Notes under the pieces: generated by a model
What the model was told of the DNA's origin: nothing
What the model saw: only the letters and a program-made list of their open reading frames with translations
Databases searched by the model: none
In this document: positions 31,217 to 42,388 of the stretch, piece after piece
Layout of the letters: each line of letters opens with the position of its first letter
How positions within the stretch are numbered: position 1 is the first letter of the stretch
Made by a program: the position numbers and the translations under genes
Assembly: GCA_015698045.1 (NCBI GenBank)
Contig: BLAL01000017.1
Span: forward strand, 248,001-312,000
DNA length: 64,000 nt
From: Rhizophagus clarus
Lineage: Eukaryota; Glomeromycota; Glomeromycetes; Glomerales; Glomeraceae
Direction: 5' to 3'

Positions 31217-31649
31217 TGATTTGCGCAAATTAAACCGATACGGTGATGCCTCTTTTATATGCGTGATAGCGTCAAATTTTTCTATTGTAAATCAAGAAAA
31301 GGAACATCTGATGATCAGATCTTCGTGACGCGGCCATATTTTCCAAAGGTTGATTCCAAGGTCGCTCTTCAGATTCAATACAAATCATATAAAATTTGAG
31401 GCCTTCAGTTAGTTAGCAAATCTTTTTATCCGTCTTGTGCAAGTAAAGAAAAAGAAATCAAACGAAATATATCTAATCAAGCTTATCATCATTAAGATTT
31501 GATGCTAGGAAAACGTCATCATGGTGCTAATCTCTTTTTCCAACTCTATAATTGGAGAAACGAATTTCTGATGTAGGTATTGTAGATTAAACGGATAGAG
31601 AGCGGATAGAGCGGCGGTATGTAATTTCATTCACGATATACTGACAGAG
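31217..31649. other. Intergenic, no gene seen
   Basis: Spacer between the TAA-flanked element and the decayed gene. Mixed composition; no open frame of note. Confidence 0.4.
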
Positions 31650-32592
31650 TAAAGCTTTACTTCAAATATCTGACACAGGAAGTGATGGCCGTGTGCAGCA
31701 GGTCCTATACTAAACGCAACCTGAATTAGCATGCAGAGTAAGGCCTTGAACGTGCATGTTCAAGGAAATTCCTACAGACCAGTGCCGAAACATCTAACAT
31801 AGTCACACGCTAGTAAAAATAGTAGATCATATCCTGCGCTAAACCAGCGTATGTCATTGTAAAAACTATCTAGTAGATTTATTTTTAATGTGTTTTGAAT
31901 CGATATTGAACGAGTACTTCGATCATCATTAAAGAAATCTCCATATTCCAAAATGCAGTTGATTCTTATACACAATAAATACTATTATCTTTAGAGAAAT
32001 TGATAACCTTTACCCATATAAGGAATGGTCGCCTTACGATACATGAAACCAAAAACAGAATTATCTAAAGATACAATCAATATTCTTAAGATTGACTTAT
32101 ATTCACTACTACAACGCTTAAGCGAAAAAGTTTTGCACATAAGTACACCAAAAAAAAGCGATGAAATTCTGTCAAAATTTGACAAGACATCTTTTCAGTC
32201 GGTGTAAAACGTTTCATCAATGATGTTGAATCAAAAAAAAATGAAAAAAAAGAATTTCATGTGTCGGTGGTAATCAAAATATCGTATCCGCAAGTACACT
32301 ACAAGCACTAAGGTTATCTATAAAGCAAACCTATGCGCTAAAAATAAAACGTTGCAATAATCTGACTGACTATTCTATTATGAACATCGTACGGTCAGGA
32401 ACAATCTATCCACATGAAGACGAAAGAAAGAAAACTATAGTTGTAGATAACAGTGATGATCCCAAAGATAAATTTTTTCCTGGTGTATTTACATCAGGTG
32501 TTCTTTCCAATGCTTCGGATGCTTTGATAAAAGAACATGTACAGTACTTGATGAAAATAATAAATACAAAAGCGAGTTCTTATCTGAGTTAA
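31650..32592 (+). pseudogene. Decayed gene of unknown function
   Basis: Successive plus-strand pieces have normal protein composition but need several frame changes to join: RVKLYFKYLTQEVMAVCSRS (about 31650-31730), HVQGNSYRPVPKHLT (about 31755-31800), EIDNLYPYKEWSPYD (about 31995-32040), KTELSKDTINILKIDLYSLL to TSFQS (32050-32200), GVKRFINDVESKKNEKK, and a long C-terminal frame from about 32255 (CVGGNQNIVSASTLQALRLS ... VVDNSDDPKDKFFPGVF) to TAA at 32592. An acceptor-like ATTATCTTTAG precedes the third piece. I do not recognise the family; the final 110 residues are the best preserved. It is either a pseudogene or a multi-exon gene in poor sequence. Confidence 0.45.
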
Positions 32593-33777
32593 GGTTCATT
32601 GTTTGTTTGTTATTCCTTGTGATGTTTTACTTTGTTATTTTATTAATGAATTGTTTAAATTATATTAAATTATAGAAAGTATAAAATTCAATTGTAACTA
32701 GACTTCTAATTATAACAAAGACATTGTACGATACAAAATTTTCTACCTAAAAGCAATGAAAAGAGCCCCATAAAAAAATTACAAACAATCGAAGAATAGA
32801 AGGATCCTGAGGATTATTGGAGCTTGGATTGTATACTTAACTGTATATTTAACTGTATAGATACATCAGATATAATTTTTTTTTTTTAGTTATAAGATCA
32901 GATTGTCGAAATCAATATCAGAAACAATGAAACATAATGTATCAATCAAGAATTCATTAGCAGGATTTAATATAGACATCAATAAAATAGCAACAATCAA
33001 ATTATCAAACAAACAGATTACAATTTTAAGAGACTGGCCTCCTTTGGTGGATTCGACATGTATATACTGCATTTTAAGATATTTATTATTAATTTCATTA
33101 CAGTCAGGCCTTCATGTAATCACCAAATGAAGTGTGATTCTATTAAAAATATAATTTTTTTATCAGTAAAAATTATCTTAATTTAAAAAGTAAATTTGTT
33201 AGTAATTCGGGCTGTAATTTTGATTTGACTGAAATTATAATGATTTACGGATCATGTGGTGATAGTGATTATAACCAAAATTATGATGACAAATTAACTA
33301 AGTTAAAGTATGTTAGATCTGACTGTATTTTATTTACCTTTATCAACCAATATATGACAGCATAACATGTTTCCACGTAAAAAATTTCTTTTATGATAAA
33401 GAGATTTCTAAGTTTGCATACCGAGACTGTGTTGTAAACTGTCTTTTAGAAGATATTTTTTTGGATCTCAGTCCTATAATTCATATACAATGAATATTAT
33501 GTTTTCTTTATTATATTCTAAAAAACATTCTTTAATAAATTGGTATATTGCATAGAGAATATATATGAAGTATAGATGGAATCATTTGAATAATAGTATT
33601 TTAACGTTATATTAATATGTACAGTATAACCGTAGTGTTGAATTATGGAATAATATTAGAAATTTTTAAATTTTTAAATATGTAAATCACATAAATCCTA
33701 AAATGAATCTTGTAACCTAGAGGACGATACGAACTATACACACATATATTTATACGATATTTATTATATAAACAAAT
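32593..33777. other. Intergenic with one exon-like frame
   Basis: 32893-33130 is open after a TTTTTTTTTAG acceptor and reads SKSISETMKHNVSIKNSLAG, then DINKIATIKLSNKQITILRD. It may be a last exon belonging to the preceding decayed gene, but has no independent support. The rest is AT-rich. TATA-like words near 33745-33770 probably serve the secreted-protein gene. Confidence 0.35.
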
Positions 33778-34739
33778 ATGAAATGTCAAAATCTTCTTCT
33801 CTTTGCGTTATTCACGATTTTTGTATTACAAGCTCAAGCTAATGGAGATGCTGAAGATTACAAGCAATGGAAACACGATTTTGCTAAAACCTTTAAAGAA
33901 CTTTTTAAAACTAATCATTGCAATAAATGTCAATCGTTAATGTGGGATCATTTCAAAAATCCTGGTCAATGTGCTACCGCTTTCAATCTTGGCTGTGATA
34001 TTTATGAAGTTATCAAAGATTCCGATAAAGGACCAAAACCTTATGATCTTACATTCTTCAAGAAAGGCTTAAATAAATATTACCATGAAGATTTCCATTG
34101 TAGTCAACAAAAAGATGAGAAGATTTACAACAAAATACAAAATGTTTGTAAACATGAATTAAGTGTTAAGTTTGATCGGTGTGATGATCCTAAAAATTTT
34201 AAAGATATTACCGCTTACGCTGCCTATGGAATTTTGCTCATATTTACACTGGAATTCCTGGCCGAAAAGCTCTTTGTGTTAAAAACAATCATGGTAGTAA
34301 GTTGTAATTTTATAGCACATCTAACTTTAACACTCTTTCGTGTATCTTAATGTAACATCTCTATTATATAGATTTCTGCAGTTATGAATTCGTTGAGAAA
34401 CTCATTAAATGGATGAAGAAGAAAACGAACGCTGATCCAAAGGCTATTATATCCCACGACCTTAAATTCGTTATAAAAGGAGATGGAAAGAAAATTCGTA
34501 TACCAAGATCATTCGTCTGCGATCCATGTTGGAGAAAGATGGCCAATATCTATGTTGATTGCATGAAAGAATATAATTTGAAGAAATCTGTCAAAAAGAA
34601 TATTTGGGGATCTCATCAAGTTTTAGAAGTGTTATATCTTCCACATTGTACTCACCATAAACGTGGTTTAGTTGAAATTTTGAAAGCCAGAGATTCTAAA
34701 TTAAATGAACATAGCGCAAATCCTGCTTTTAGCGTTTAA
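33778..34739 (+). CDS. Secreted cysteine-containing protein, two exons, frameshift in exon 1
   Basis: Exon 1 begins MKCQNLLLFALFTIFVLQAQ, a clear signal peptide cleaved near AQA-NGD. The body contains HCNKCQ, GQCATAFNLGC, FHCSQQ, VCKHEL and RCDDP, then in exon 2 FCSYEF, VCDPCW, VDCMKE and HCTHH, a regular Cys pattern. The intron is 34294-34371 (GTAGTAAGT...TATATAG, 78 nt) and exon 2 ends at 34739. In the printed sequence the frame that exon 2 requires is not the frame of the signal peptide. The change lies at the TTTT run 34232-34235, downstream of which the other frame reads AHIYTGIPGRKALCVKNN and joins exon 2 in phase. One missing T would reconcile all of it. A real null allele and a base-calling error are both possible. 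Probable role: secreted, function unknown. Confidence 0.75.
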
Positions 34740-35820
34740 GTCATCGTATGAATAAATTCCACTCTTTAGCGATTTAAAATCTTCTTAGATGATAATCTAT
34801 ATAGACTTTAGAAATGGCTATTATAAGATTATATAGTTTTCAAATTTTTTACGCTTTCATAAAATGCTATGTTTTACTTAAATAAATCGCATATTAATAA
34901 AATCTTTAATTAAATTCGCAATTGAATATTCGAAACTGTAATTTATTACCAATAAATAAATACATTAAGCGGCGGCCAATATATGAATATAATATGATTA
35001 TTACGATAAAAATATTATCGTGTCGAATCCGGACCGTTAGCCACATTAATCAATATATTAACATGTCTATTATTATGTGATCAATATAATAATGAGTCAT
35101 TTTTTTATGAGAAAACATTACTCACTTGAAGTCACTTTCTATATACAGTATTGGTATATAATTTAAGCGTTACACCAATTGATTATGATGAACTGTTGAT
35201 TATTATTGGATGTTTTCGGAGTTGATAGTTAATATTGATGTTATAATTGCAAGTTTGCGAAATACGCGTCTAATTTGTTTATTCACATTTTAACTAAAAT
35301 CTATAAAGGTGTCTCTATCCAAAATTATTTTAATAAAATAAAACTCTCTCTTCTCTATCTCTACCCTATGTTTTCTACACTTTATCTTTACTATGTTCTT
35401 TCTCTCTTTACCTTTTATCTTTTTTTTATTATATTCATTTTTTTTCTTTTTCGAGTTTAACTTTCTAGTTCATTCTTTCTATATTTCTTCTTTTTTTTTT
35501 GTTTTTACTTTCTAGTTCATTTCTTTCCTAGTTTGCTTCGTTTCCTTTTTTTTAGTACTTTTGTTGGGGCAGCATGATGCTATGCACGGGTGGAAGCCTA
35601 CCTTTGTAAGCTTGTTAGTACAAGATTTTCTGCAGTCCCACGACTGGGAATTTTTTTGAGCGGTATACATGTAGTACTAATATTTAAGATGAATATGCCA
35701 TGATAGGAAGCCGTTAAGGTCAATTCTTAAAGAAAACAAAATAAGAATGGAGTATAGGCACTTGCTTTTAGTAAGCTCGTGAGTATCAGAAAACCATTAT
35801 TAATATTGATAGCAATGTTG
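34740..35820. other. Intergenic, pyrimidine-rich toward the right
   Basis: AT-rich DNA with a small palindrome ACGATAAAAATATTATCGT at about 35003-35021. 35330-35560 is T/C-rich low complexity (CTTTCTAGTTCATT repeated). 35560-35820 is more complex and may be the leading edge of the tandem repeat that follows. No gene is supported. Confidence 0.45.
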
Positions 35821-36770
35821 TTTTCTTTCTTCTATGTATTTAAAAGATTAAGAAAACAGGTAATCCTATTTTTTAAAAAAATCTTATCCTGGTGGAGAGC
35901 ATATTCATGCTTTGGCTAGTTCAATTCTAGTCTAAGATCTCACGAGGTATCTCTCTCGTACAAAAAGAGTTTGTTTTGCAGTTTTATTAGCAAAAACGCC
36001 CATTATTTCTGGTGATGTCTAGGTTTTACATCTGGTCACCAGTTGTAATGAAGATCTAGACCACATGTGATCGTAGACGACCTTGGTTTATTGGAAACGT
36101 GATAAACCCATAGCAAATGCCCTTGTCTCCCGGCTGGTCAGCCATAGCATCCCTCTGAGTTTGCCGATTGGTGTTTGAGGTCATAGCTCTAGATAAATTC
36201 GGGTGTTTCTTTTCTTTAACCTGTTACTTTTCTTTCTCCTATGTATTTAAAAGATTAAGAAAACAGGTAATCCTTTTTTTTTTTAAAAAAAAAAAATCTT
36301 ATCCTGGTGGAAAGCATCTTCATGCTTTGGCTAGTTCAATTCTAGTCTAAGATCTCACGAGGTATCTCTCTCGTACAAAAAGAGTTTGTTTTGCAGTTTT
36401 ATTAGCAAAAACGCCCATTATTTCTGGTGATGTCTAGGTTTTACATCTGGTCACCAGTTGTAATGAAGATCTAGACCATATGTGATCGTAGACGACCTTG
36501 GTTTATTGGAAACGTGATAAACCCATAGCAAATGCCCTTGTCTCCCGGCTGGTCAGCCATAGCATCCCTCTGAGTTTGCCGATTGGTGTTTGAGGTTATA
36601 GCTCTAGATAAATTCGGGTGTTTCTTTTCTTTAACCTGTTTCTTTTCTTTCTCCTATGTATTTAAAAGATTAAGAAAACAGGTAATCCTTTTTTTTTTTA
36701 AAAAAAAAAAAATCTTATCCTGGTGGAAAGCATCTTCATGCTTTGGCTAGTTTGATTCTAGTCTGAGATC
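35821..36770. repeat. Tandem ~410-bp repeat, 2.3 copies, with tRNA-like fold
   Basis: The word CTATGTATTTAAAAGATTAA recurs at 35832, 36239 and 36654 (spacing 407 and 415 bp). The units between are nearly identical and the third is partial. Near the start of every unit a 58-nt segment (35881-35938, 36296-36353, 36712-36769) can fold into an ATCTTA/TAAGAT end stem, a hairpin AAAGCAT-CTTC-ATGCTTT, and a CTAG-7 nt-CTAG arm with loop TTCAATT like a tRNA T-loop. Changes between copies keep pairing (G-U allowed). The same segment is also open as SYPGGKHLHALASSILV. It could be a tRNA-derived retroposon, the 5' monomers of a LINE, or an expressed structured RNA. Confidence 0.65.
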
Positions 36771-38041
36771 TCTTACATGTTGTCAACATGGTACTATGTA
36801 TAATTTTTACACGGAAGAGGATAGAGCACTGTTTAAGAAGTCCCTTTGTGACAGAGCTAGAATACTTTTTCGTCAAGATAGTGATGAAATATAATAAGAT
36901 ATTTAAAATGTGCTTTTTTTATTTTATTTTATTTTTTTTTTTTGTGAATTTTACAATGAAAATTATTAAAATTTAATGTCTGGCAAACAATTTTCGGTCT
37001 TTCCAGAAAAAAAATTAATATTTAATATTTACAATATTTGCAAATGTAATATGGCATGACTGACGCGTCAAATATAAATCTTTTTTTTTTTACAAGTATC
37101 TTGTCATTTGTATAATACTATACGGAGAAATGGTGCTAGTTGGGAGTCATATCATCGTACAGCTTCTTGGAACTTTAAAATAACCCATTGAACTTGTTCC
37201 TGAGATTTAATTTACATCCAAACTTTTACCTATAAACGGTACGGTACCATCATGATATAATTTTTTTTTTTAAAAAAAAAAATAATAATAAATTTAACGA
37301 ATTCAGAGGACAAATATCAATAATATCATTAATAATAATTATATTTTCATCATTTAGATGTCAGCGGGAACGTACAAGAATGTGTCCTATTTTATAAATA
37401 AATAATAATTAAAGAATATTGGTTTATGAGAATTTATCAAGAAATGCGAGAGATTTGAATTCCGAAAATATGTCATTAAAAATCAATTTTGTATTTCGAT
37501 TTTAGATTTTTGTGGATCATTTGATTATAATAATATTGTAAGAATAAAGAGTATAATATCAACAAAGACTGAACTGAATGAGATGTTTTTTATATTTTGT
37601 TTTTTTTTTTAATCTGATCTTATGTTTTTTAATTCGTTAACGTGTCTAAAATATTTGCAGATATATGATTGATTTAATCGCATTATGATATTATTTAATG
37701 TATTTATTAGTATATTATTAAAAATAAAAGATCATATATATACATGTATATATACACACGATATATAACAGATAATATTTGCATTAGTAGCATTAATTTC
37801 TATTGGTTGCCGCAGCATCAATAACGAATTATTTTTTTTTTGAAAATGAAATAAGTTGGGATGATTGTCTTATTTTAATAGTTTTAATTTCATTTTTTAA
37901 ATAAAATGTGTGATTATGATCCACCGTGGTGCGCAATCTACGAGATGCAAATTTTGATAGCAATCATGACGTAATAAATTGCACTTCAAATTTAATTCAT
38001 ATGAAAAATTCACTTTACCGAATGGAGTGTCATAACGCAGC

Positions 38042-38078
<37 letters not shown>

Positions 38079-38157
38079 AAATACACTATGCCTACTCAAT
38101 TTTTTTCAAAATTTGATCTAAAGTCAGCCTTGACATATCTATAGTATGATTAAGAAA
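36771..38157. other. Intergenic, T/A-run junctions
   Basis: Extremely AT-rich. Runs of T followed directly by runs of A occur at about 37260-37281 and 38042-38081. No gene or bounded repeat was found. Confidence 0.45.
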
Positions 38158-38328
38158 ATGCTGGCTGATGCGAAAGCACTATCTAAAAAGCAAAAAAGGA
38201 TCAAAATCAAATACAAGGGTATTTATTTACTATGTCTACTTTTTTGGAACTAAGAACATTTTATTTATTGTTATTTGCATATTCCAGGTTGTTATACTCG
38301 CTTTCATACACATAATCCATCAGCATGA
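38158..38328 (+). CDS. Possible two-exon micro-gene or gene 3' end
   Basis: Exon 38158-38218 (MLADAKALSKKQKRIKIKYK) and exon 38288-38328 (GCYTRFHTHNPSA) join in phase across a 69-nt GT-AG intron, giving a basic 33-residue peptide. It overlaps antisense the end of the Ser-rich relic below, so at most one is real at this spot. It could be the tail of a longer, lost gene. Evidence is only splice consensus and phase. Confidence 0.25.
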
Positions 38329-39250
38329 CAATGGTAGTAAATTGAGTTTTTATATTCAACGATCGCACCAGCTAAAGCCGGCTCAAATACTGTCCGATTT
38401 TGTGGGTTTACTTTTTCATTAGCTCTTGTAGCACTATTCGATGCGGCTGAAGGAATTAGTCCTTGTATTGATGACGACAACCTCTGAGTGTAGCTTTGAC
38501 CTGCCTGTAAAGGAATATTGCTAGAAATAGAAGGCGTAGAAACTGAGGATGAAGGAATATTTCCGGTAACAGGAGATGAAGAAAAATGAGATGAAGAAAA
38601 GTAGGATGAAGGAACGTTACAATATAAGACGGGAAATGTCACCATCAATAGATGATGATGAAAGGGAAAGATGAGGAAATGCCGCTACCAGTGAAGGAAA
38701 TGGAAGATGAAGGAATATTGCTTCCAGAGAAAGAGCGACTTCTGAAGGAAGTCGAGTTATTGTTGGCGGAGGTAAAATTAGTTTTACCGCTGGGATGAAA
38801 AAAATTGGAATCTATTTCAGCCTAAGGATATATTCCCTCGTGAAAAATAATGACAAAATCCTCCATAAATATTTCCTCTATCTGAATTTGAAGTCACTTT
38901 CGTTACGTTGCTGAGCATGTTGAACACCATCACGTTGATCGCTTCTATCTTAAGGACGTTGAGTATCATTACATTAGGCGTTGTTATCTCAAGTATTATC
39001 ATGTTGAACGCCTTCCATCTTGAAGTCGTCGTGAACCATTCCTATCTTGAGGATGTTGATCACCATCACATTCTTTGAGGTCCTTCTACCATCACCTTTA
39101 CCAACCTTATCACTATTCCAATTAACTTTGCTATTACTTTTACTATCGTCGCCACCTTTACCTCCGCCATTACCTTTATCATTACCCTTGTTATGCTACC
39201 TAACTTCGCTCATATTTAAATTGATCCATTCACTTTGTTTAATTATAAAA
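38304..39250 (-). pseudogene. Low-complexity (Ser/Asn/Gly-rich) protein gene, decayed
   Basis: Minus-strand sequence from about 39250 reads KGNDKGNGGGKGGDDSKSNS, then repeats of a Q-H-P-Q-D-R type block broken by stops. From about 38815 it reads a Ser-rich array (SGSNIPSSSISFTGSGISSS) that shifts frame near 38640 into NVPSSYFSSSHFSSSPVTGN, then GQSYTQRLSSSIQGLIPSAA, ending at 38304. The whole resembles a single low-complexity protein such as a disordered or wall-exposed protein. Several frame changes and stops indicate decay. No domain is recognisable, and repeat-driven bias could mimic coding, so confidence is modest. Confidence 0.35.
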
Positions 39251-39333
39251 GTATAATTTATTATGTATTATCGCACGGCACTATAGGATCATGCTGATGT
39301 CGTTTAACTTATATTTTTTATAATAATATTATT

Positions 39334-39395
39334 GTACAATATTGAACGGTAATAGTTTATTTGCGTACAATATTGAACGGTGATAATTTATTTGC
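39334..39395. repeat. 31-bp tandem duplication
   Basis: GTACAATATTGAACGGT plus 14 more bases is repeated head to tail (39334-39364 and 39365-39395) with two differences. It is non-coding and recent. Confidence 0.7.
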
Positions 39396-39537
39396 ATAAA
39401 TATTAAAATGGTTCGAAATTTCACTATTTATCGATATCAATTATATCATTAATTAGTCTTTTGATACTTTTGATAAACTTCATATAGCTAATAGAGAGCA
39501 TGATCTGTATTAGCCGTACGATAATGCAGATATTTAC

Positions 39538-39570
39538 ATTGGTTAACGTCACTTCGTGACGTTAACCAAT
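39538..39570. repeat. Perfect 15-bp hairpin
   Basis: ATTGGTTAACGTCAC, a TTC loop, then GTGACGTTAACCAAT. It contains two TGACGTT half-sites of the bZIP/CRE type back to back, so it could be a protein-binding palindrome or a relic of a foldback element. Confidence 0.6.
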
Positions 39571-39902
39571 ATAAATACAACACCGTATTCATAAATTATA
39601 AATATGTTGTGTTACTCTATAAAAGAGTTTTTCACTGTAACCTATTAATAATAATTTGTGAATATTGCACAAATAAAGTAAGTTTAAAAAGCATATTCTC
39701 CAATAAATGTACAACATAAAATTCGTAAATGAACGTAAAATTTTGAGTTGGTTCCTAATCAATTGTCGTGACTTTTTTTACTGATTTCAATTTGATTACA
39801 CACAAAAAATCAGTATGAACCCATTTCACGTCGATAAGCGTCATGATAAACCTTTTAAATATAATCACGCATTTGCATAAACCGTACATTTCATACCGTT
39901 CT

Positions 39903-40007
39903 TTAATCCTTCATTTGGTCGACTAAAACATTTTGTTCTTCAGTTAATTCCCGATTGTTAAAATCCTTTATTTGCTCAATTATATTATCACTGAAATTTA
40001 CTTCCAT
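39903..40007 (-). pseudogene. Kinase-family N-terminal fragment
   Basis: A 34-codon frame on the minus strand (MEVNFSDNIIEQIKDFNNRE then LTEEQNVLVDQMKD, stop) resembles the N-terminal leader that Rhizophagus kinase-like genes carry before their CxxC linker (I-K-D-F, L-T-E-E-Q, L-I-D-K). Nothing downstream on that strand continues it. Either a fragment left by duplication or an unrelated small frame. The resemblance is from memory of the family. Confidence 0.35.
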
Positions 40008-40700
40008 TTTAAAGAAGTTGAATAATCATATTGTAACTAAAAGAAAGTATAGAAAAAAAAAAAACGGTGAAACAAGAACTTTATTCATATCGCACAATCG
40101 GAGTAAAATTTACCACATTCCGATATAATAAAATAAAGTTATAAAGAAATAATAGAGAAATATAAAAATATTTGGTATTTTATATTTAGAATCAAAATTA
40201 ACTAAAAAAAAATATTGCGTCAATCTCGTCTCAAATCTCATGACCGCCGCAGTTCCAAGTTCGGCTATTTTAATCTACCGCTGCAACAAGATTTTTTTAT
40301 CCGGTTCTTGGAACGCTTACTGCGGAAAGACAAAAAAATTCGCTAATTTCAACGAAAACTATCTAATCTTATATATATTTAATGACTCCTATATGGAATC
40401 CTTAAAAAGCTACTTTTTCTGTCTTTTCTTTATTTGTGGTTGGTTGACCTACATTTTAGAACCTTAGCACCGTCAATTTTCTAGGTTATTTTTTGAGAAT
40501 AAAAAACGAATACTTTTTTTAAGAAATTTTTTGACGAGAAAAAATTTCTTTTTAATAAAGTTATGAAAGTATAACAAGTCAATTGATTAAGGAGAGTTTC
40601 ATCAGTCCACTTTTGTTTTGCTTCTTTTGGATAGAGTGATCGGCCCATTTCCCCTGTAACATCATCTGTGTCGTACACTCGTACCCGTACCGTACAAGCA
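40008..40700. other. Intergenic upstream of the F-box cluster
   Basis: A plus-strand frame at 40240-40467 and a minus-strand one at 40708-40481 have no signal peptide, domain or splice support. Otherwise AT-rich, with an A-run near 40050. Confidence 0.4.
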
Positions 40701-40732
40701 AGCCACATATGTTACACGATTCATAAATACTT
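40701..40732 (+). promoter_or_regulatory. F-box gene promoter word and TATA-like box
   Basis: AGCCACATATGTTACACG (40701-40718) followed by a CATAAATAC box at about 40722-40730, 49-78 nt before the ATG at 40779. It shares GCCACATATGT(T/C)ACA with the promoters at 42389 and 14571 (minus). Confidence 0.55.
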
Positions 40733-40778
40733 TTGTTTTTATTATTTTGGTTAATCAAAACTTATATTTTTTCTCAAA

Positions 40779-42212
40779 ATGACTTCTCCATATTTACCAG
40801 ATGATTGCATTTATGATATTTTAAAGTTTCTTCAAGATTGTCATTCGACTTTATTTAACTGTTCATTAGTTAACCGATTTTGGTGTAAAGCAACAGTTCC
40901 TTTGCTTTATGCAAACCCCTTTATTAAACAAAATAAAAGTATAATCTTGACTTTAATACCATGTTTTGATAAATTTGAAATGAAAAATCAATTAAATTTT
41001 TTCGGTATTGATAATATTAGAGAAGATTACAAACCATTATTTGAATATCCAAAATATTTAAAAGTTTATGATTATTCACTAGTAAATAGCACAATTCTTA
41101 GATTTTTATATAATCAATATCAAAATCAAAATCAATATCAAAGAAACAAATTAATTGAAATTGGATCAATGTTTCATCAATTAATTTTATATCATGGTAT
41201 TAATATTGAAAAATTTAACGTCAATGTTGAATTTATTAATTTCTTTAGTCCTTATTATAATGTTGAAATTGTAAACAAATTTTTAGATAATGTGTCTTCT
41301 ATTCATTGTTTGAATTTAAAAGAATTAAAAATTTATTCAATGTCACAGAATAAGTTTGATGTTGCAAAAAAATTCTGTGAAATAATTCAAAAACAAAATA
41401 ATCTTGAAAAATTTACAATATCAAGATATTTATTTAATAATATATTTTCATCATTAGAATTTCAAAAACATTCTTTAAATTCTATTGAATTTTTATTTAT
41501 TGACCTTACCAACATCTCTCTTAAGAATTTTATAAATTTATATAAGTTAAAATGTTTAAAATTTTACAATTGTAAAGATACAAGTCCGTTGGATCGATAT
41601 GAGATTTTAAAATTTGCTTCATTTAAGCTTAGAAAATTGGAATTTAGTTCAAACACTTGGAATGAAAATATTGAACCTACAATAATCAAATATTTAGGAA
41701 CATCGTTACAAGGTTTATCATTAAATGATAAATTAACAATCTCTACTGTTGACCTTATTACATTAGAAATAACTATAGTTTATGGTCGTAATAAAATTAA
41801 TTACTCATTAATATTCTCTCATTTTAAAAATTTAAGAATAAGAAAATTAAATATCAATGTCATTTCTTCTCATCATCATGACATAAGTGAAATGTTTATG
41901 AATATAGCAGGAAATTTATCTACCAATGTTAAAGAAATTTCTTTTAAGTTTTTTTCCCATTATATTCATATGCAATCATGTATTAAGAAGTTCTTTGAAA
42001 ATTGTCATAATTATTTGGAAAAAATTAATTTAAATAGTAGTTATTTAATTAGACCAGAATTTTTTAAAATAATTTTAAATTATATAGAAAGTGGCAACAA
42101 TAATTTAACGATTTTAAGTTTGAATAGAAAGAAAGTAGTATTGAATGATGAGGTGGTAAAATTGTTAGAAGAAATTAAAGTTAAAGGAGTAAAAATAATA
42201 GTAGATCATTAA
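40779..42212 (+). CDS. F-box protein with LRR-like body
   Basis: The intact, intronless frame encodes 477 aa. The F-box is at residues 5-48 (LPDDCIYDILKFLQ, then SLVNRFWCKATVPLLYANPF). The body has Leu/Asn-rich irregular repeats with family landmarks KLEFSSNTWNENIEPTIIKY, FFENCHNYLEKINL and ILNYIESGNNNLTILSL. It would act as a Skp1-binding substrate adaptor of an SCF ubiquitin ligase in nucleus or cytosol (family knowledge); the substrate is unknown. The start is certain because all paralogs begin M-T-x-P-Y-L-x-D-D-C after an AAAATG context. It is the first of the plus-strand tandem cluster and closest to the minus-strand gene at 12991-14490. It is about 22 residues shorter than that gene, including a lost segment before GRNKINYSLIF. 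Confidence 0.92.
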   Translation: MTSPYLPDDCIYDILKFLQDCHSTLFNCSLVNRFWCKATVPLLYANPFIKQNKSIILTLIPCFDKFEMKNQLNFFGIDNIREDYKPLFEYPKYLKVYDYSLVNSTILRFLYNQYQNQNQYQRNKLIEIGSMFHQLILYHGINIEKFNVNVEFINFFSPYYNVEIVNKFLDNVSSIHCLNLKELKIYSMSQNKFDVAKKFCEIIQKQNNLEKFTISRYLFNNIFSSLEFQKHSLNSIEFLFIDLTNISLKNFINLYKLKCLKFYNCKDTSPLDRYEILKFASFKLRKLEFSSNTWNENIEPTIIKYLGTSLQGLSLNDKLTISTVDLITLEITIVYGRNKINYSLIFSHFKNLRIRKLNINVISSHHHDISEMFMNIAGNLSTNVKEISFKFFSHYIHMQSCIKKFFENCHNYLEKINLNSSYLIRPEFFKIILNYIESGNNNLTILSLNRKKVVLNDEVVKLLEEIKVKGVKIIVDH

Positions 42213-42388
42213 CGCTTCAATTACTGTATATTAACATTTATGTATTATTATTTTATATTATTTATAAATTCTATCGGTCGCAAATCGTGTAAAGACTAAA
42301 GAGTTATTAGCGGGAAATCATCCGGATCATGTGCGCAGATCACATATAACCTGGCAATAAATCCGGCTGATTAACGAACTTATTAGGT

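Larger units (their letters stand above)
39251..39902. other. Intergenic with small repeats
   Basis: Contains the 31-bp tandem pair and the perfect hairpin listed separately. Otherwise it is AT-rich with no gene. Confidence 0.45.

Noticed and set aside
39047..39256. 69-codon Leu/Pro-rich plus-strand frame
   Set aside because: Antisense of a Gly/Ser/Asn low-complexity stretch; not a credible membrane protein.
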